From Nostoc linckia FACHB-104 (GTDB lineage Bacteria; Cyanobacteriota; Cyanobacteriia; Cyanobacteriales; Nostocaceae), in NCBI RefSeq assembly GCF_014696615.1, contig NZ_JACJQJ010000086.1, positions 1-33,445 on the forward strand: 33,445 bases of DNA, written 5' to 3'. Shown piece by piece: positions 1 to 9,083 of this stretch. The translations under genes were made by a program, and so were the position numbers. Within the stretch, counting starts at the first letter, position 1. Every line of letters begins with the position of its first letter. The notes under the pieces are model-generated. The model made no database searches and was not told the DNA's origin. It worked only from the letters and a program-made list of their open reading frames with translations.

Positions 1-123
1 AGCACTACAGCGGAAATATCAAGTAGTTGAAAGCATTTATATTTCATCAGGTTAATATTGACGCATTCTCGACTAGCTAATCATAAGTAATAATAATCTA
101 TCCTATGTCTGCTGGTTAGAGTA

Positions 124-1272
124 TTGGGTATCAAAAAGTATCTTATGTTACCAAATATTTGGCAATCGCTCTTTGGGAAAAACTTTTTGGTTTACTTATA
201 TCAGGAATTACCATACAAAGTGCTGGCAACATTGTCAGATGGGGAAAAATCAATCATTGCGGCAATGAATTCGATTTGGCCAACTGCACCACATCAACGT
301 TGTCAGGCACACTTTCTCAGTAATTTGAGTGGATCTGTGCTGCCATTAGATACAAAGCTAAGACAGCAATTAAAGGCAGATTTAGACGGGCTGCCAAAAG
401 TCCCAGATGACTCTGAAAGACTCCTTGATCCAAGCTCCGAACAGCAGCCAGATAGTACCCCCCTTTTTCAGCAATCCCCTCCCCTATATGTCACGAGACG
501 CAGAGCTAGTGGCCGTTGAATCCCTTTCTTCGTGCTGCTATTCGAGATTGTGTCAATCGCACAAGTCGCAAACCTTTCCGATGGGGTGGCTTAAGCGGCT
601 ACCAACAACTAGAAGCTATAGGTGCAATACTACGTAGTTTACCATGTCGAGAAATTGACACAGATTATTTATCTCTGTTGTCAGTATGGGTTGACCAAGC
701 TTTAAGTAACAATCTCTCCGTAGCGTTGGATTTGGCAGAAGCGCACAAGTGGTTGCGACAAATTGCTGATTGTTTGCGCTATCCTGAATACTCCAAACGT
801 AGCGCAGATAATGTAACCGATATTACACAAACTAGTAGTTCACCCTTAACGAGCCTTCAGGTTTGGCGCGAGATGGAAGATTTATTACAACAGTTTCAGC
901 CTGACCTTCAACAAAATCCGGCACAGTTTGCTCTCAAGAAAAAGTTACAACGACTATGGGACAAATATGGGACTAACTTGTTGCACTGCTATGACATCCC
1001 TGGCTTGCCGCCAGATAACCTCAAAATGGAAGCTATGTTTAGCCATTTGCGTCGCCATCAGCGTCGTATTAGTGGGCGTAAATCAACTGCCGAATTGCGT
1101 GATTTTGGGCAATATCAAGTTCTATTCTTAGCCGAAAGTGAAAAACAGTTACTAGAAAAAATTCAGCAAGTACCTATAACTGAGTATAAAACTCAACGTC
1201 GTAGATTAGCTTTGGCCCAAGCTCCTCGTCAACAGAAACGTCGCCTTCACCATGATTCAGTTAGCACAATAC
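124..1272 (+). pseudogene. Transposase-like gene, 5' exon (frameshifted, N-terminus eroded)
   Basis: Two overlapping frames together read as one transposase-like protein. The first (from about 124 to 519) contains LSDGEKSIIAA and HQRCQAHFLSNL, the Asp-plus-'QRCxxH' pattern of MULE/IS256-like DDE transposases. The second, which opens after a stop at 507-509, contains RKPFRWGGLSGY, LPPDNLKMEAMFSHLRRHQRRISGR and STAELRDFGQYQVLF. The frame changes near 500-516 and no convincing N-terminal part exists upstream; positions 1-123 hold only in-frame stops and AT-rich sequence. The second frame would otherwise stop at 1322, but the group II intron begins at 1273, and joining base 1272 to base 3538 continues the same frame. 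I infer a dead transposase gene that was hit by the intron. The IS family is not resolved. Confidence 0.7.
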
Positions 1273-1876
1273 GTGCGATTCGTTGTTTAGTGAATCACGG
1301 TAATCAGTCCGTACATAACTAAGCCAGCCCGACAGCAGATTACTGTCATTAAAGGCTGAACTCTCGGTCAGATGCAAGTGAAAGTCTTGCCATTCAGACT
1401 CAGAATTGACTCCTTATCTGCCCACACCGAACAAGCTCGGTTCTTGTAGAGTGAAGCTGGGAACAGGGCGCAATCAGACGACCGTTGCGGGTTGACACTG
1501 GCGCTAACAGGGAGTTCCTACGATGAAACAGAGCCTATAAAAGCGACTTAGCTAAAGGCAGGGCGCAACGCAAAAATCCTTGACCTCACTGGAGTTCATT
1601 CCCGCCGAAGATGTATTGGGTAGCGGCAAGAGTCTAGGGAATCCAGTAGTCGAATTGGCTACATCTAACGGAACAATGCCACATACTTCAACCGGGCAAA
1701 CCCCGGCAACGCAGTGGCTCATCAATCTCTCCGAGGGAACGAATAAAAACTAATTGTGGGTCTTGAGACAGTCGAATCTCAGGTAGACCAGACGAGAGGA
1801 GGAATCCCCACAGTTAGGGTAGGACAGTCCGTAATTGGACTGAGGTGTTCAGAAAATACAAACTCCAGAAGAGAAA

Positions 1877-3451
1877 ATGATTAGACACAGTAGACATACT
1901 AGTGAATCTTGGAAAGCCCTACCGTGGAAGAAATTCCGCCGAAATCTTTTCCGCCTTCAAAAGCGCGTATTTAAAGCTGTTCAAGTTGGAGACAAGCGGA
2001 AAGCGCGGTTACTCCAAAAGCTTATTCTCAAATCAACCTCGGCTCGATTTCTTGCAATAAGACAAGTATCTCAGCTAAATGCTGGTAAAAAAACGGCTGG
2101 TATTGATGGGAAGAAATCCCTCTCATTTGAAGAACGCTTCAACCTTGAAGAACTACTGAAAATGAATAGTGGAAATTGGAAGCATCAAGGACTACGGGAA
2201 ATCCCCATCCCTAAGAAGGACGGGACTACCAGAATGCTTAAGATACCTACCATCGCGGACAGAGCTTGGCAATGCCTAGCAAAATATGCACTCGAACCAG
2301 CACACGAAGCCACTTTCCACGCCAGGAGTTATGGGTTCAGAACTGGGCGTTCTGCTCATGATGCACAAAAATACATCTACTTGAACCTTAATTCCAAAGC
2401 GAACGGAATAAATAAGCGAGTAATTGAACTCGATATTGAGAAGTGCTTCGATAGGATTAATCACTCAGCAATAATGGACGAACTCATTGCCCCCAAAGGC
2501 TTAAAACTCGGTATCTTCCGATGCCTCAAGGCTGGAGTCAACCCAGAATTCCCAGAACAAGGGACACCTCAAGGGGGAGTGGTCAGCCCAATGCTAGCTA
2601 ACATCGCGCTCAACGGGATTGAGAGTATACACAGATACCATAAGAATCAAGGACAGAGAATCACTGACAAAACCTCAGTCAGTGATATCTACGAACCATC
2701 AGTCCGATACGCGGATGACATGGTTATTATACTTCGACCCGAAGATGATGCGACAGAGATACTTGAAAGAATCAGCGAGTTCCTCCGCAAACGCGGAATG
2801 AAGGTAAGCCAAAAGAAAACCAAAATTACCGCCGCGACAGATGGGTTTGATTTCCTCGGCTGGCACTTCAAAGTCCAGAAAAACGGAAAGTTCAGAAGTA
2901 TCCCTTCAGTGGACAACTTCAAAGCGCTCCGTAAGAAAGTAAAACACATCGTCAACAACTCGAATTATGGTGCTACCACAAAGGCTGAGAAATTAGCCCC
3001 GGTAGTTAGAGGTTGGAGAAATTACCATAAGTTCTGCAAGATGAGAGGTTCCAGGAACTCCTTGTACCACATCGAAACAAGAGCCTACAAGGTATTCAAC
3101 AAGGAAACCAAGCAAAACCGCTACTCTAGCAAGAAATTACTAGACAAGGCATTCCCAGCAATTTCCTACTCCGAAAACAAACACGTCATAGTCAAAGGAA
3201 CAAAATCCCCCTATGACGGAGATACAGCCTACTGGAGCGAACGCAACAGTAAACTCTATGATGGCAAAACCTCTAAAGCTCTTAAGAAGCAAAACCATAA
3301 ATGTGCATCCTGCGGCTTAAAGTTCATCGATGAGGAACGGGTTCACCTGCATCACATCGACGGAAATCACGCCAACTGGAAGAAAAATAATCTTGAAGCA
3401 ATTCATGAGAGTTGCCACGATTACAAACACATGAGCAAAAGCGCAAGCTAA
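1877..3451 (+). CDS. ltrA: Group II intron reverse transcriptase/maturase with HNH endonuclease
   Basis: A 524-residue multifunctional intron-encoded protein. It binds the intron RNA, helps it splice, cuts the target DNA and copies the intron into it. The N-terminal RT0-RT1 region includes QLNAGKKTAGIDGKK. Fingers and palm follow with YGFRTGRSAHDA, DIEKCFDRINH, GTPQGGVVSPMLANI and the catalytic YADD (Y278-D281). The maturase (X) region contains FLGWHF and VVRGWRNYHKFC. The C-terminal HNH zinc motif has CASC at residues 476-479, then HLHHIDGNHANW and CHDYKH. The start ATG follows an AGAAGAG Shine-Dalgarno-like sequence, and no internal stop or frameshift is seen. It is expressed from within the intron and probably depends on the host transcript or an intron promoter. 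Very secure assignment. Confidence 0.96.
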   Translation: MIRHSRHTSESWKALPWKKFRRNLFRLQKRVFKAVQVGDKRKARLLQKLILKSTSARFLAIRQVSQLNAGKKTAGIDGKKSLSFEERFNLEELLKMNSGNWKHQGLREIPIPKKDGTTRMLKIPTIADRAWQCLAKYALEPAHEATFHARSYGFRTGRSAHDAQKYIYLNLNSKANGINKRVIELDIEKCFDRINHSAIMDELIAPKGLKLGIFRCLKAGVNPEFPEQGTPQGGVVSPMLANIALNGIESIHRYHKNQGQRITDKTSVSDIYEPSVRYADDMVIILRPEDDATEILERISEFLRKRGMKVSQKKTKITAATDGFDFLGWHFKVQKNGKFRSIPSVDNFKALRKKVKHIVNNSNYGATTKAEKLAPVVRGWRNYHKFCKMRGSRNSLYHIETRAYKVFNKETKQNRYSSKKLLDKAFPAISYSENKHVIVKGTKSPYDGDTAYWSERNSKLYDGKTSKALKKQNHKCASCGLKFIDEERVHLHHIDGNHANWKKNNLEAIHESCHDYKHMSKSAS

Positions 3452-3460
3452 GAACATCGG

Positions 3461-3537
3461 AAGCTGGGTGCGGCGAAAGTCGCACGCCCAGATTTAACAG
3501 AGAGATGCCCCGGATAATACCGGGCATCGACTCAAAC
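3461..3537 (+). ncRNA. Group II intron domains V and VI
   Basis: Domain V (about 3461-3495) shows the AGC catalytic triad near 3462-3464, a lower helix CUGGG/CCCAG, and an upper helix closed by a GAAA tetraloop (3475-3478). Domain VI (about 3503-3537) has the inverted repeat GATGCCC/GGGCATC. An adenosine at 3530, eight bases from the predicted 3' end counting the last base, fits the branch point. The boundaries of the individual helices are by eye. Confidence 0.8.
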
Positions 3538-3602
3538 AAGCTTTGGTCAATCAACATACAGAACTTCTCTCTGTGCTTGAGTCTCAAGCTCTTAAATACT
3601 GA
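3538..3602 (+). pseudogene. Transposase-like gene, 3' exon after the group II intron
   Basis: After the intron, the sequence reads (C)AA GCT TTG GTC..., giving QALVNQHTELLSVLESQALKY and then a TGA stop at 3600-3602. The first base of the first codon comes from the upstream exon (base 1272). The frame matches the downstream half of the 5' exon, which is the main reason for placing the splice junction here. This is the natural C-terminus of the interrupted transposase. Confidence 0.65.
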
Positions 3603-3610
3603 TTAGACAG

Positions 3611-4226
3611 CCAGGGGACTTACCCGAAAGGTTTGGGGATTTTCGAGTAGTTCATACCCGTTTCAGTCGATGGGCAAAGCGCGGAGTGTGGCAACAGGTG
3701 TTTGAAGTGTTAGCAGAGGATGCAGACAACGAATATGCGATGATTGACTCGACCATTGTGCGTGCCCACTTTTCCCAGTGCCGGGGCAAAGGGGGGGATG
3801 CATCAAGCGAAGCCATCGGACGCAGCAAGGGTGGATTGAGTACTAAGATTCACGCCCTAGTTGATGCCTTAGGTAATCCTATCAGCTTTCACCTGACCCC
3901 TGGACAAGCATGTGACCTTGATGGAGCTGATGTCTTACTCCACGAGTTGACTGCTGATACACTACTTGCTGACAAAGGATATGATGCTGATGAGCGCGTA
4001 ATTGAGCAACTCGAACAACAAGGTAAAACACCAGTGATTCCGCCCAAGCGCAACCGTACTGTTAAGCGTGAGTATGACAAAGACTTATACAAAGCACGAC
4101 AACGAAAATGAAAATTTCTTTGCCAAACTTAAGCAATATCGAGCGATCGCAACACGTTACGATAAGCGAGCAAGGAACTTTCTGGGCGCAATTTATCTTG
4201 CTGCTGCCGTTATCTGGCTTAATTGA
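3611..4226 (+). pseudogene. IS5-family (IS427-type) transposase, truncated and frameshifted
   Basis: The frame from 3611 encodes LPERFGDFRVVHTRFSRW, then MIDSTIVRAHFSQCRGKG, GRSKGGLSTKIHALVDALG, LTPGQACD and LLADKGYDADERVIEQL. These are the first two catalytic Asp blocks of IS5-family DDE transposases. It stops at 4109-4111. The rest (ENFFAKLKQYRAIATRYDKRA, with the third catalytic Glu) continues in another frame from 4110 to 4226. The N-terminal region before PGDLPERFG is missing. IS427-type elements can use programmed frameshifting, but the shift here is close to the C-terminus and the 5' part is absent, so I call it a pseudogene. Confidence 0.85.
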
Positions 4227-4255
4227 TGACACGCCCTAGCTAACTTTGCCACTCT

Positions 4256-4704
4256 AGAAAAAAACAGAAACGCTACTATAGCGGCAAGCACAAGCTTCAC
4301 ACGCTGAAAGCGCAACTATTAGTGGAGTTTGAAAATGGACAAATTATCTGCACTGCCGTAGATACAGGTAAAACTCATGACTTAAATCGCTCCTTAAACG
4401 CAGTCGGTTACCGTTTGTGTCGTCGCAATTGTGTTTAGCCGATCGCGGCTATCAAGGGTTTGCTAAAACTCATGCCGGAGCTTGTACCCCGACCAAAAAG
4501 CCTCGCAAGCAATCGTTGCCCAACTCGGAAAAGCAGCATAATCGAGCTTTAGCTCGACTGCGAGTAAGAATTGAACATGCGATTCGCCGCTTTAAAATAT
4601 TTCGCATTTTTTCAGGACGTTATCGTAAACGTAGAAAGCGGTTTGGCTTACGCATCAATCTAATTGCTGGGTTGCTGAACTACGAACTGGCACATGCTTC
4701 TTGA
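4256..4704 (+). pseudogene. IS5-type DDE_Tnp_4 transposase fragment, frameshifted
   Basis: The frame from about 4256 reads KKQKRYYSGKHKLHTLKAQ and VEFENGQIICTAVDTGKTHD. After a frame change near 4395-4420 it continues with LCLADRGYQGFAKTHAG and RVRIEHAIRRFKIFRIF, ending with the typical C-terminus FGLRINLIAGLLNYELA. This is the same family as the intact transposase at 23244-24068 (compare RFFSGKQGEHTLKTQ, VIADKGYQGITKIH and FGLRSNLIAGIYNHELAL). The second Asp and the Glu of the DDE triad are visible; the N-terminal third is missing. Confidence 0.85.
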
Positions 4705-4736
4705 TTCGTGCAGGAGGTCTATTGCTGTTTCAACGC

Positions 4737-4985
4737 CTAGTTTTGCTCAAACGGCTGCCTCTTTGTAACGACAGCCCAAGCAATGTGCAATAATTTTCGT
4801 GTAGCCACACAACGTGCTACTTTAATGGGCTTGTCCCCAGCCCTTAATCGGTCGTAGAAGGTTTTAATGATTGGATTAGTCTGAGCCGCACTTAAGGTAG
4901 CCATGTAGAGAGCAGTTCGCAGTCATGTTTGACCTATTGTTAATGGGAGCGATTTTAACAACTCTTAAACGTAAGATTACTTCGG
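4737..4985 (-). pseudogene. IS110-family transposase, C-terminal fragment
   Basis: The minus strand reads LRTALYMATLSAAQTNPIIK, then FYDRLRAGDKPIKVARCVATRKLLHIAW and a stop at 4737-4739. This is the conserved C-terminal block of the Transposase_20 domain of IS110-family (DEDD) transposases. Just upstream on this strand an in-frame TGA interrupts the reading, and the N-terminal RuvC-like domain is absent, so it is a dead remnant. The remaining bases up to the CHAT gene at 5032 hold no recognisable feature. Confidence 0.7.
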
Positions 4986-5031
4986 TACTTGTAGATATAA
5001 GTTTATTTACCACGATTTAATACATTTTTAA

Positions 5032-8000
5032 ATGAACCAGACAGTTATCATCAACGCTGGAAATGGTGACTTGGATAAAGGATTTAATCAAGTTACTGTT
5101 CAAATACGAGCAGCAAATAATGCCATCGTGCAGCAATTTGTCGGTAAATTACCTCCAGCATCAAATCTGATTGAACTGTATAAAAATTGGCAATTACATT
5201 ATACAGCTCTGTGCGATCGCCAACTTTTACGTTCATTCTCAGAAGAGGAAGACGATCAGTTAGATATCGATGCAACTGGTACAACCAATGTCTCTGAAGT
5301 GGATTTTGACGATTTGTGCCGAAAGTTACAAGAGTCTATGAATGCTTGGCTGTTATCCGAGGAGTTTCTCAATGTTAGCCGACAACTCCGATCACATCTC
5401 AACCCAGAAGACGAAATTCGGGTGATTGTTGAAACCGAGGATGACTTGCTACAGCGATTACCTTGGCATAGTTGCAATTTTTTTCGGAATTATCCCTATG
5501 CAGAAATGGCTCTGTTTAGACTAGAGTATCAACAAATTCCGTCACTTCCAAAAGTTTCTAGAAATAAAGTCAGAATTTTAGCGATTTTGGGGGATGGTCG
5601 AGGCATTGATGTGGAGGATGAAAGAAATTTTCTCATAAACTTACAGGATGCTGAAGTTAAGTTTCTTGTCAAGCCTTCACGTCAAGAATTTGACGAACAG
5701 TTGTGGAACTCTCATGGCTGGGACATTCTCTTTTTTGCAGGTCATAGTGTAAGTGAAGGTTCTAGTGGCAAAATTTATATTAATGAGAATCAGACAAACA
5801 ACAGTCTTACCATTGAGCAGTTAGAAGAAGCTCTCACCATAGCTATTGAAAATGGTTTACAATTGGCAATTTTCAACTCCTGTGATGGGTTGGGATTGGC
5901 GCAGGGACTCGCAAAATTGAATATTTCTACGATTATTGCCATGCGGGAACCAGTGTCTAATCGTGTAGCGCAGGAATTTTTTAAGTATTTTATCGATGAT
6001 TTCGCTCAAAAACAAAAATCTTTATACCTTGCAGTCAAGGAAGCACGCAGGAGATTACAAGGCTTGGAGGATGAATATCCTGCCGCTTCTTGGTTACCTG
6101 TAATTTGCCACAATCCGGCAGTACAACCGCCAACTTGGGTACAGTTTGGTGGTGGAGTTTGTCCCTACCGTGGTTTATATGCCTTCCGAGAGCAAGATGC
6201 AGACCTATTTTTTGGGCGAGAAGAGTTTACGCAGGATTTAGTAGCAGCGGTAAGAAAAAAGCCCTTGGTGGCTGTAGTTGGTGCCAGTGGTAGTGGTAAA
6301 TCTAGCGTGGTGTTTGCTGGGTTGCTTCCTCTTTTAAAGCAAGATACTCTTGCCAATTGGCAGATTATTTCTTTTCGTCCAGGGAACAACCCCATTGAAG
6401 GATTGGCGAGAGCATTTATTCCTCTTTTACCGTTTGAGGATGAAGAGGCCCAGTGCTTATCTGAATTGGAATTGCAACTTGCTCTGGAAAAAGACCCGCA
6501 AGCTTTATACAGAATCACCGAAAACTATGTACAACAAAATCCTGGTACTCGCTTAGTACTTATAGCCGACCAGTTTGAAGAACTTTACACCCTAGCTCCC
6601 GAAGAACAACGTCAGCCGTTTTTGGATGCATTGTTGACTGCTTGTAATCAGGCTCCAGCCTTTACCCTAGTGATTACCCTACGAGCAGACTTTTACGGCT
6701 ATGCTCTATCTTACCGTCCCTTCAGCGATGCTTTACAGGGAGCAGTCTTCAACCTCGGACCCATGAGTCGCCAGGAATTGCACTCAGCAATTGCACAACC
6801 TGCGGCAAAAATACAGCTGCGGTTAGAAGATGGGTTGACAAATAGAGTAATTAATGATGTGGGAAACGAGCCGGGAAGTTTACCCTTGCTGGAATTTGCC
6901 CTAACACAGTTATGGGAACAACGGGAAAATGGATGGCTCTCCCATAAGGCTTGCGACAAGATAGGTGGGGTACCTCTAGCACTAGGGGAATATGCAGAAC
7001 AAGTATATGCTCAGATGAGAGAGGATGACCGAAAAAATGCACAGCAAGTGTTTATTCAGTTGGTGCGCTTGGGGGAAGGTGCAGAAGCAACCCGTAGGTT
7101 AGCAACTCGTTCTCAGGTACAAAATTGGGATTTGGTAACCCATTTAGCATCACAGCGTTTGGTGGTGACAAATCGCAATTCCGACCGTGGAGAAGAAACA
7201 GTAGAAATTGTCCATGAAGCGCTGATTAAAAGCTGGGGAAGGTTGGAGCGATGGTTACAGGACAATGAAGACTTTCTCCGATGGCGGAATCGACTGGAAG
7301 ATGCAATGGGTGAATGGGAAAAAAATGGCACCAAAGATGGTTATTTGTTGCGGGAGGCTCCTTTGGTGGAAGCCGAAGGATGGTGGCAAAACCGAGCAGA
7401 GGAAATTAGTATTTCCCAAGAAAAATTTATTCATAAAAGTCTGGAATTGCGGGAGGCTGAGAATCGCAAAGAGAAACGTAGGCGGCAAATTACTATATAT
7501 GGACTTTCTGTTGGTTTTGTTTTAGCTTTAAGTTTGGCGGGGATAGCTGTGTGGAACTCACGAAAAGCACGGGTTAGTGAAATTCAAGCGATCGCGCAAT
7601 CTTCTCAAGCTCTTTTTGCGTCAGATCAAGGTTTGGATGCTCTAGTAAAAGCAATCAAGGCAGGGCGAGAACTCAATCAGTTAGGTTCTGCTGCCGATCC
7701 AAAAACCCGGATGCAGGTTATAGAAGCGCTAAAACAGGCAGTTTACGAAGTACAAGAGCGCAACAGCTTTTCAGGACATACAGATGATGTTTATAGCGTC
7801 ACCTTCAGCCCCGATGGCAAAATGATTGCTTCTGCTAGTAAAGATAAAAACATCAAAATCTGGAATTTGGATGGTAGGGTACTTCAAACCCTAACTGGGC
7901 ATACAGATAATGTTTATAGCGTTGCCTTTAGCCCCGATGGCAAGACAATTGCTTCTGCCAGTAAAGATAAAACCATCAAAATCTGGAATTTGGATGGTAG

Positions 8001-8508
8001 GGTACTTCAAACCCTAACTGAGCATAGTGATGGTGTCAATAGCGTCACCTTCAGCCCCGATGGCAAGACAATTGCTTCTGCAAGTTCCGACAACAGTATC
8101 AAACTTTGGAGTTTGGAGGGTGGTGAACCCAAAACCGGAAACGGGCATAGTAGTGTTGTTGAAAGTGTTACCTTTAGCCCTAACGGCAAAATGTTAGCTT
8201 CTGCTAGTGCAGACAACAGTATCAAACTCTGGAAGTTGAATGGTCAATTAATTCAGCCAATTGGAATCAATGCTAGACATAAGGATTCGGTGTTTAACCT
8301 TAGTTTTAGCCCCGATGGCAAGACAATTGTCTCTGCTAGTGGAGACAAGAGTATCAAATTTTGGAGCCTGGATTTTCAGGAGCCTCGGGATTTAAATCTT
8401 GATGATTTACTACTACGTGGTTGCCAGATTGTCAGTGGATATCTCAGAAATCCCAATAGCAGCAACGACACGCGCCATCTGTGCAACAATATCGATAGTT
8501 CCCGTTAA
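5032..8508 (+). CDS. CHAT protease - nSTAND NTPase - WD40 repeat protein
   Basis: A 1158-residue multidomain signalling protein. Residues 1 to about 150 form a conserved N-terminal region also present in the second CHAT protein of this window. The CHAT (caspase-like) domain spans about 175-370, with the His in FFAGHS (H238) and the Cys in FNSCDG (C284) as the predicted protease dyad. A STAND-type NTPase follows from about 380: CPYRGLYAF, FFGRE, Walker A GASGSGKSS (K423), and Walker B VLIADQFEE (D513). A single transmembrane segment lies near 820-842, followed by a helical linker. Five WD40 repeats run from about 913 to 1120, each with the core SPDGK-IASAS-DKSIKIW. Such proteins are thought to sense a trigger through the repeats, oligomerise by NTP binding and activate the protease; that is family knowledge, not shown here. 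Seven or more WD40 blades are usual, so the propeller looks short unless it is shared between subunits. Confidence 0.93.
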   Translation: MNQTVIINAGNGDLDKGFNQVTVQIRAANNAIVQQFVGKLPPASNLIELYKNWQLHYTALCDRQLLRSFSEEEDDQLDIDATGTTNVSEVDFDDLCRKLQESMNAWLLSEEFLNVSRQLRSHLNPEDEIRVIVETEDDLLQRLPWHSCNFFRNYPYAEMALFRLEYQQIPSLPKVSRNKVRILAILGDGRGIDVEDERNFLINLQDAEVKFLVKPSRQEFDEQLWNSHGWDILFFAGHSVSEGSSGKIYINENQTNNSLTIEQLEEALTIAIENGLQLAIFNSCDGLGLAQGLAKLNISTIIAMREPVSNRVAQEFFKYFIDDFAQKQKSLYLAVKEARRRLQGLEDEYPAASWLPVICHNPAVQPPTWVQFGGGVCPYRGLYAFREQDADLFFGREEFTQDLVAAVRKKPLVAVVGASGSGKSSVVFAGLLPLLKQDTLANWQIISFRPGNNPIEGLARAFIPLLPFEDEEAQCLSELELQLALEKDPQALYRITENYVQQNPGTRLVLIADQFEELYTLAPEEQRQPFLDALLTACNQAPAFTLVITLRADFYGYALSYRPFSDALQGAVFNLGPMSRQELHSAIAQPAAKIQLRLEDGLTNRVINDVGNEPGSLPLLEFALTQLWEQRENGWLSHKACDKIGGVPLALGEYAEQVYAQMREDDRKNAQQVFIQLVRLGEGAEATRRLATRSQVQNWDLVTHLASQRLVVTNRNSDRGEETVEIVHEALIKSWGRLERWLQDNEDFLRWRNRLEDAMGEWEKNGTKDGYLLREAPLVEAEGWWQNRAEEISISQEKFIHKSLELREAENRKEKRRRQITIYGLSVGFVLALSLAGIAVWNSRKARVSEIQAIAQSSQALFASDQGLDALVKAIKAGRELNQLGSAADPKTRMQVIEALKQAVYEVQERNSFSGHTDDVYSVTFSPDGKMIASASKDKNIKIWNLDGRVLQTLTGHTDNVYSVAFSPDGKTIASASKDKTIKIWNLDGRVLQTLTEHSDGVNSVTFSPDGKTIASASSDNSIKLWSLEGGEPKTGNGHSSVVESVTFSPNGKMLASASADNSIKLWKLNGQLIQPIGINARHKDSVFNLSFSPDGKTIVSASGDKSIKFWSLDFQEPRDLNLDDLLLRGCQIVSGYLRNPNSSNDTRHLCNNIDSSR

Positions 8509-8600
8509 TAAAGAAAGCAAAAAGCCCTTGGAAGCGTTAAAATCATCCCGTATTTATGCAATGCCAGTAAAACCTTGTAATGCACCCTAGGAAGAGCCTC

Positions 8601-8783
8601 CTAGCTTACTGGTACTGGAATCTGACCTTCTTTACAAGTTTTCCCTGGCTCAAGGTTAGTGCAATCATAATATTTTCCATTTCCATCCTTACGGCAACAT
8701 TTATACCCTGTATTGGATGACAGTGCAATATTGTTCTCTTGATTAGATGAAGCCCCTGACGCTTGAGATAGATTTGTTCCCAT
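8601..8783 (-). CDS. Small Cys-containing protein of unknown function
   Basis: Sixty residues. The N-terminal half is rich in Ser, Asn and Gln (SQASGASSNQENN). The C-terminal half carries four Cys in a compact pattern (GYKCCRKDG, YYDCTN, GKTCKEG) and ends in PVPVS. A purine-rich AAAAGAGTAAG precedes the ATG at a normal ribosome-binding distance. There is no transmembrane segment and no classical signal peptide. The Ser/Asn-rich leader followed by a Cys-rich core resembles a secreted peptide or RiPP-type precursor, but no modification enzyme is encoded nearby, so this is only a suggestion. It lies convergent to the CHAT-NTPase-WD40 gene and downstream of the two-TM gene on the same strand. Confidence 0.5.
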   Translation of the reverse strand: MGTNLSQASGASSNQENNIALSSNTGYKCCRKDGNGKYYDCTNLEPGKTCKEGQIPVPVS

Positions 8784-8917
8784 GTTCTTACTCTTTTAAT
8801 AAAAGTTAAAGTTTCGGAATTTGAAAGTTCTCTATTTTCTTTATCAATGTCAGCGTTATGAGCTTATGCAGTTCCCATTTTTTCAAAATGCCTACAAAAC
8901 CATAACAGAGGAAATGA

Positions 8918-8949
8918 CCCTTCATGCAGCAGTAAAGCTGCATGAAGGG
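8918..8949. other. Perfect 13-bp stem-loop between two minus-strand small genes
   Basis: CCCTTCATGCAGC (8918-8930) and its exact complement (8937-8949) are separated by a six-base loop AGTAAA. No T-run follows on either strand, so it is not a canonical terminator. It lies between the two-TM gene and the Cys-containing small gene, where it could act as a processing or attenuation hairpin. Confidence 0.6.
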
Positions 8950-8962
8950 GATAGTGAAAGGA

Positions 8963-9054
8963 AGCATCCACTTTTGGAAGAAACATAATTATTGAGTGCT
9001 AGAAACCCATATAGTGGGTTGCCTAAAAAAGTCTATCTGCCAAAACCGGATGCT
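8963..9054 (+). mobile_element. 92-bp MITE, copy 1
   Basis: The element is bounded by an imperfect terminal inverted repeat: AGCATCCACTTTTGG at the left, and AGCATCCGGTTTTGG as the complement of the right end (13 of 15 match). A second copy at 13728-13819 has the same length and orientation and differs by one substitution plus the central hairpin loop (TATAG here, CTATA there). It has no coding capacity. The outer right flank extends the end to GGGAGCATCC. Confidence 0.75.
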
Positions 9055-9083
9055 CCCTACTGTAATCGGAAGAATGATTGTTT

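Larger units (their letters stand above)
1273..3537 (+). mobile_element. Full-length group II intron with encoded RT-HNH protein
   Basis: The 5' boundary is the typical GTGCG (1273-1277) and the 3' end is ...CTCAAAC (AY ending, 3536-3537). A reverse transcriptase gene lies in the expected place (domain IV), followed by a clear domain V and VI. The splice sites are supported by exon-intron pairing. IBS1 CAATAC (1267-1272) is the exact complement of GTATTG at 1613-1618 (EBS1). IBS2 GTTAGC (1260-1265) is the exact complement of GCTAAC at 1503-1508 (EBS2). Exact excision gives an in-frame exon junction in the host transposase (…SVST-I-Q-ALVNQH…). Length is 2265 bases, normal for a bacterial ORF-containing intron. 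All parts appear intact, so it may be active. The family class was not assigned. Confidence 0.88.

Noticed and set aside
7771-8370. Tandem DNA repeats that could be taken for a CRISPR-like array
   Set aside because: They are the coding repeats of the WD40 domain; spacing is about 123 bases (41 codons) and the frame is kept throughout.
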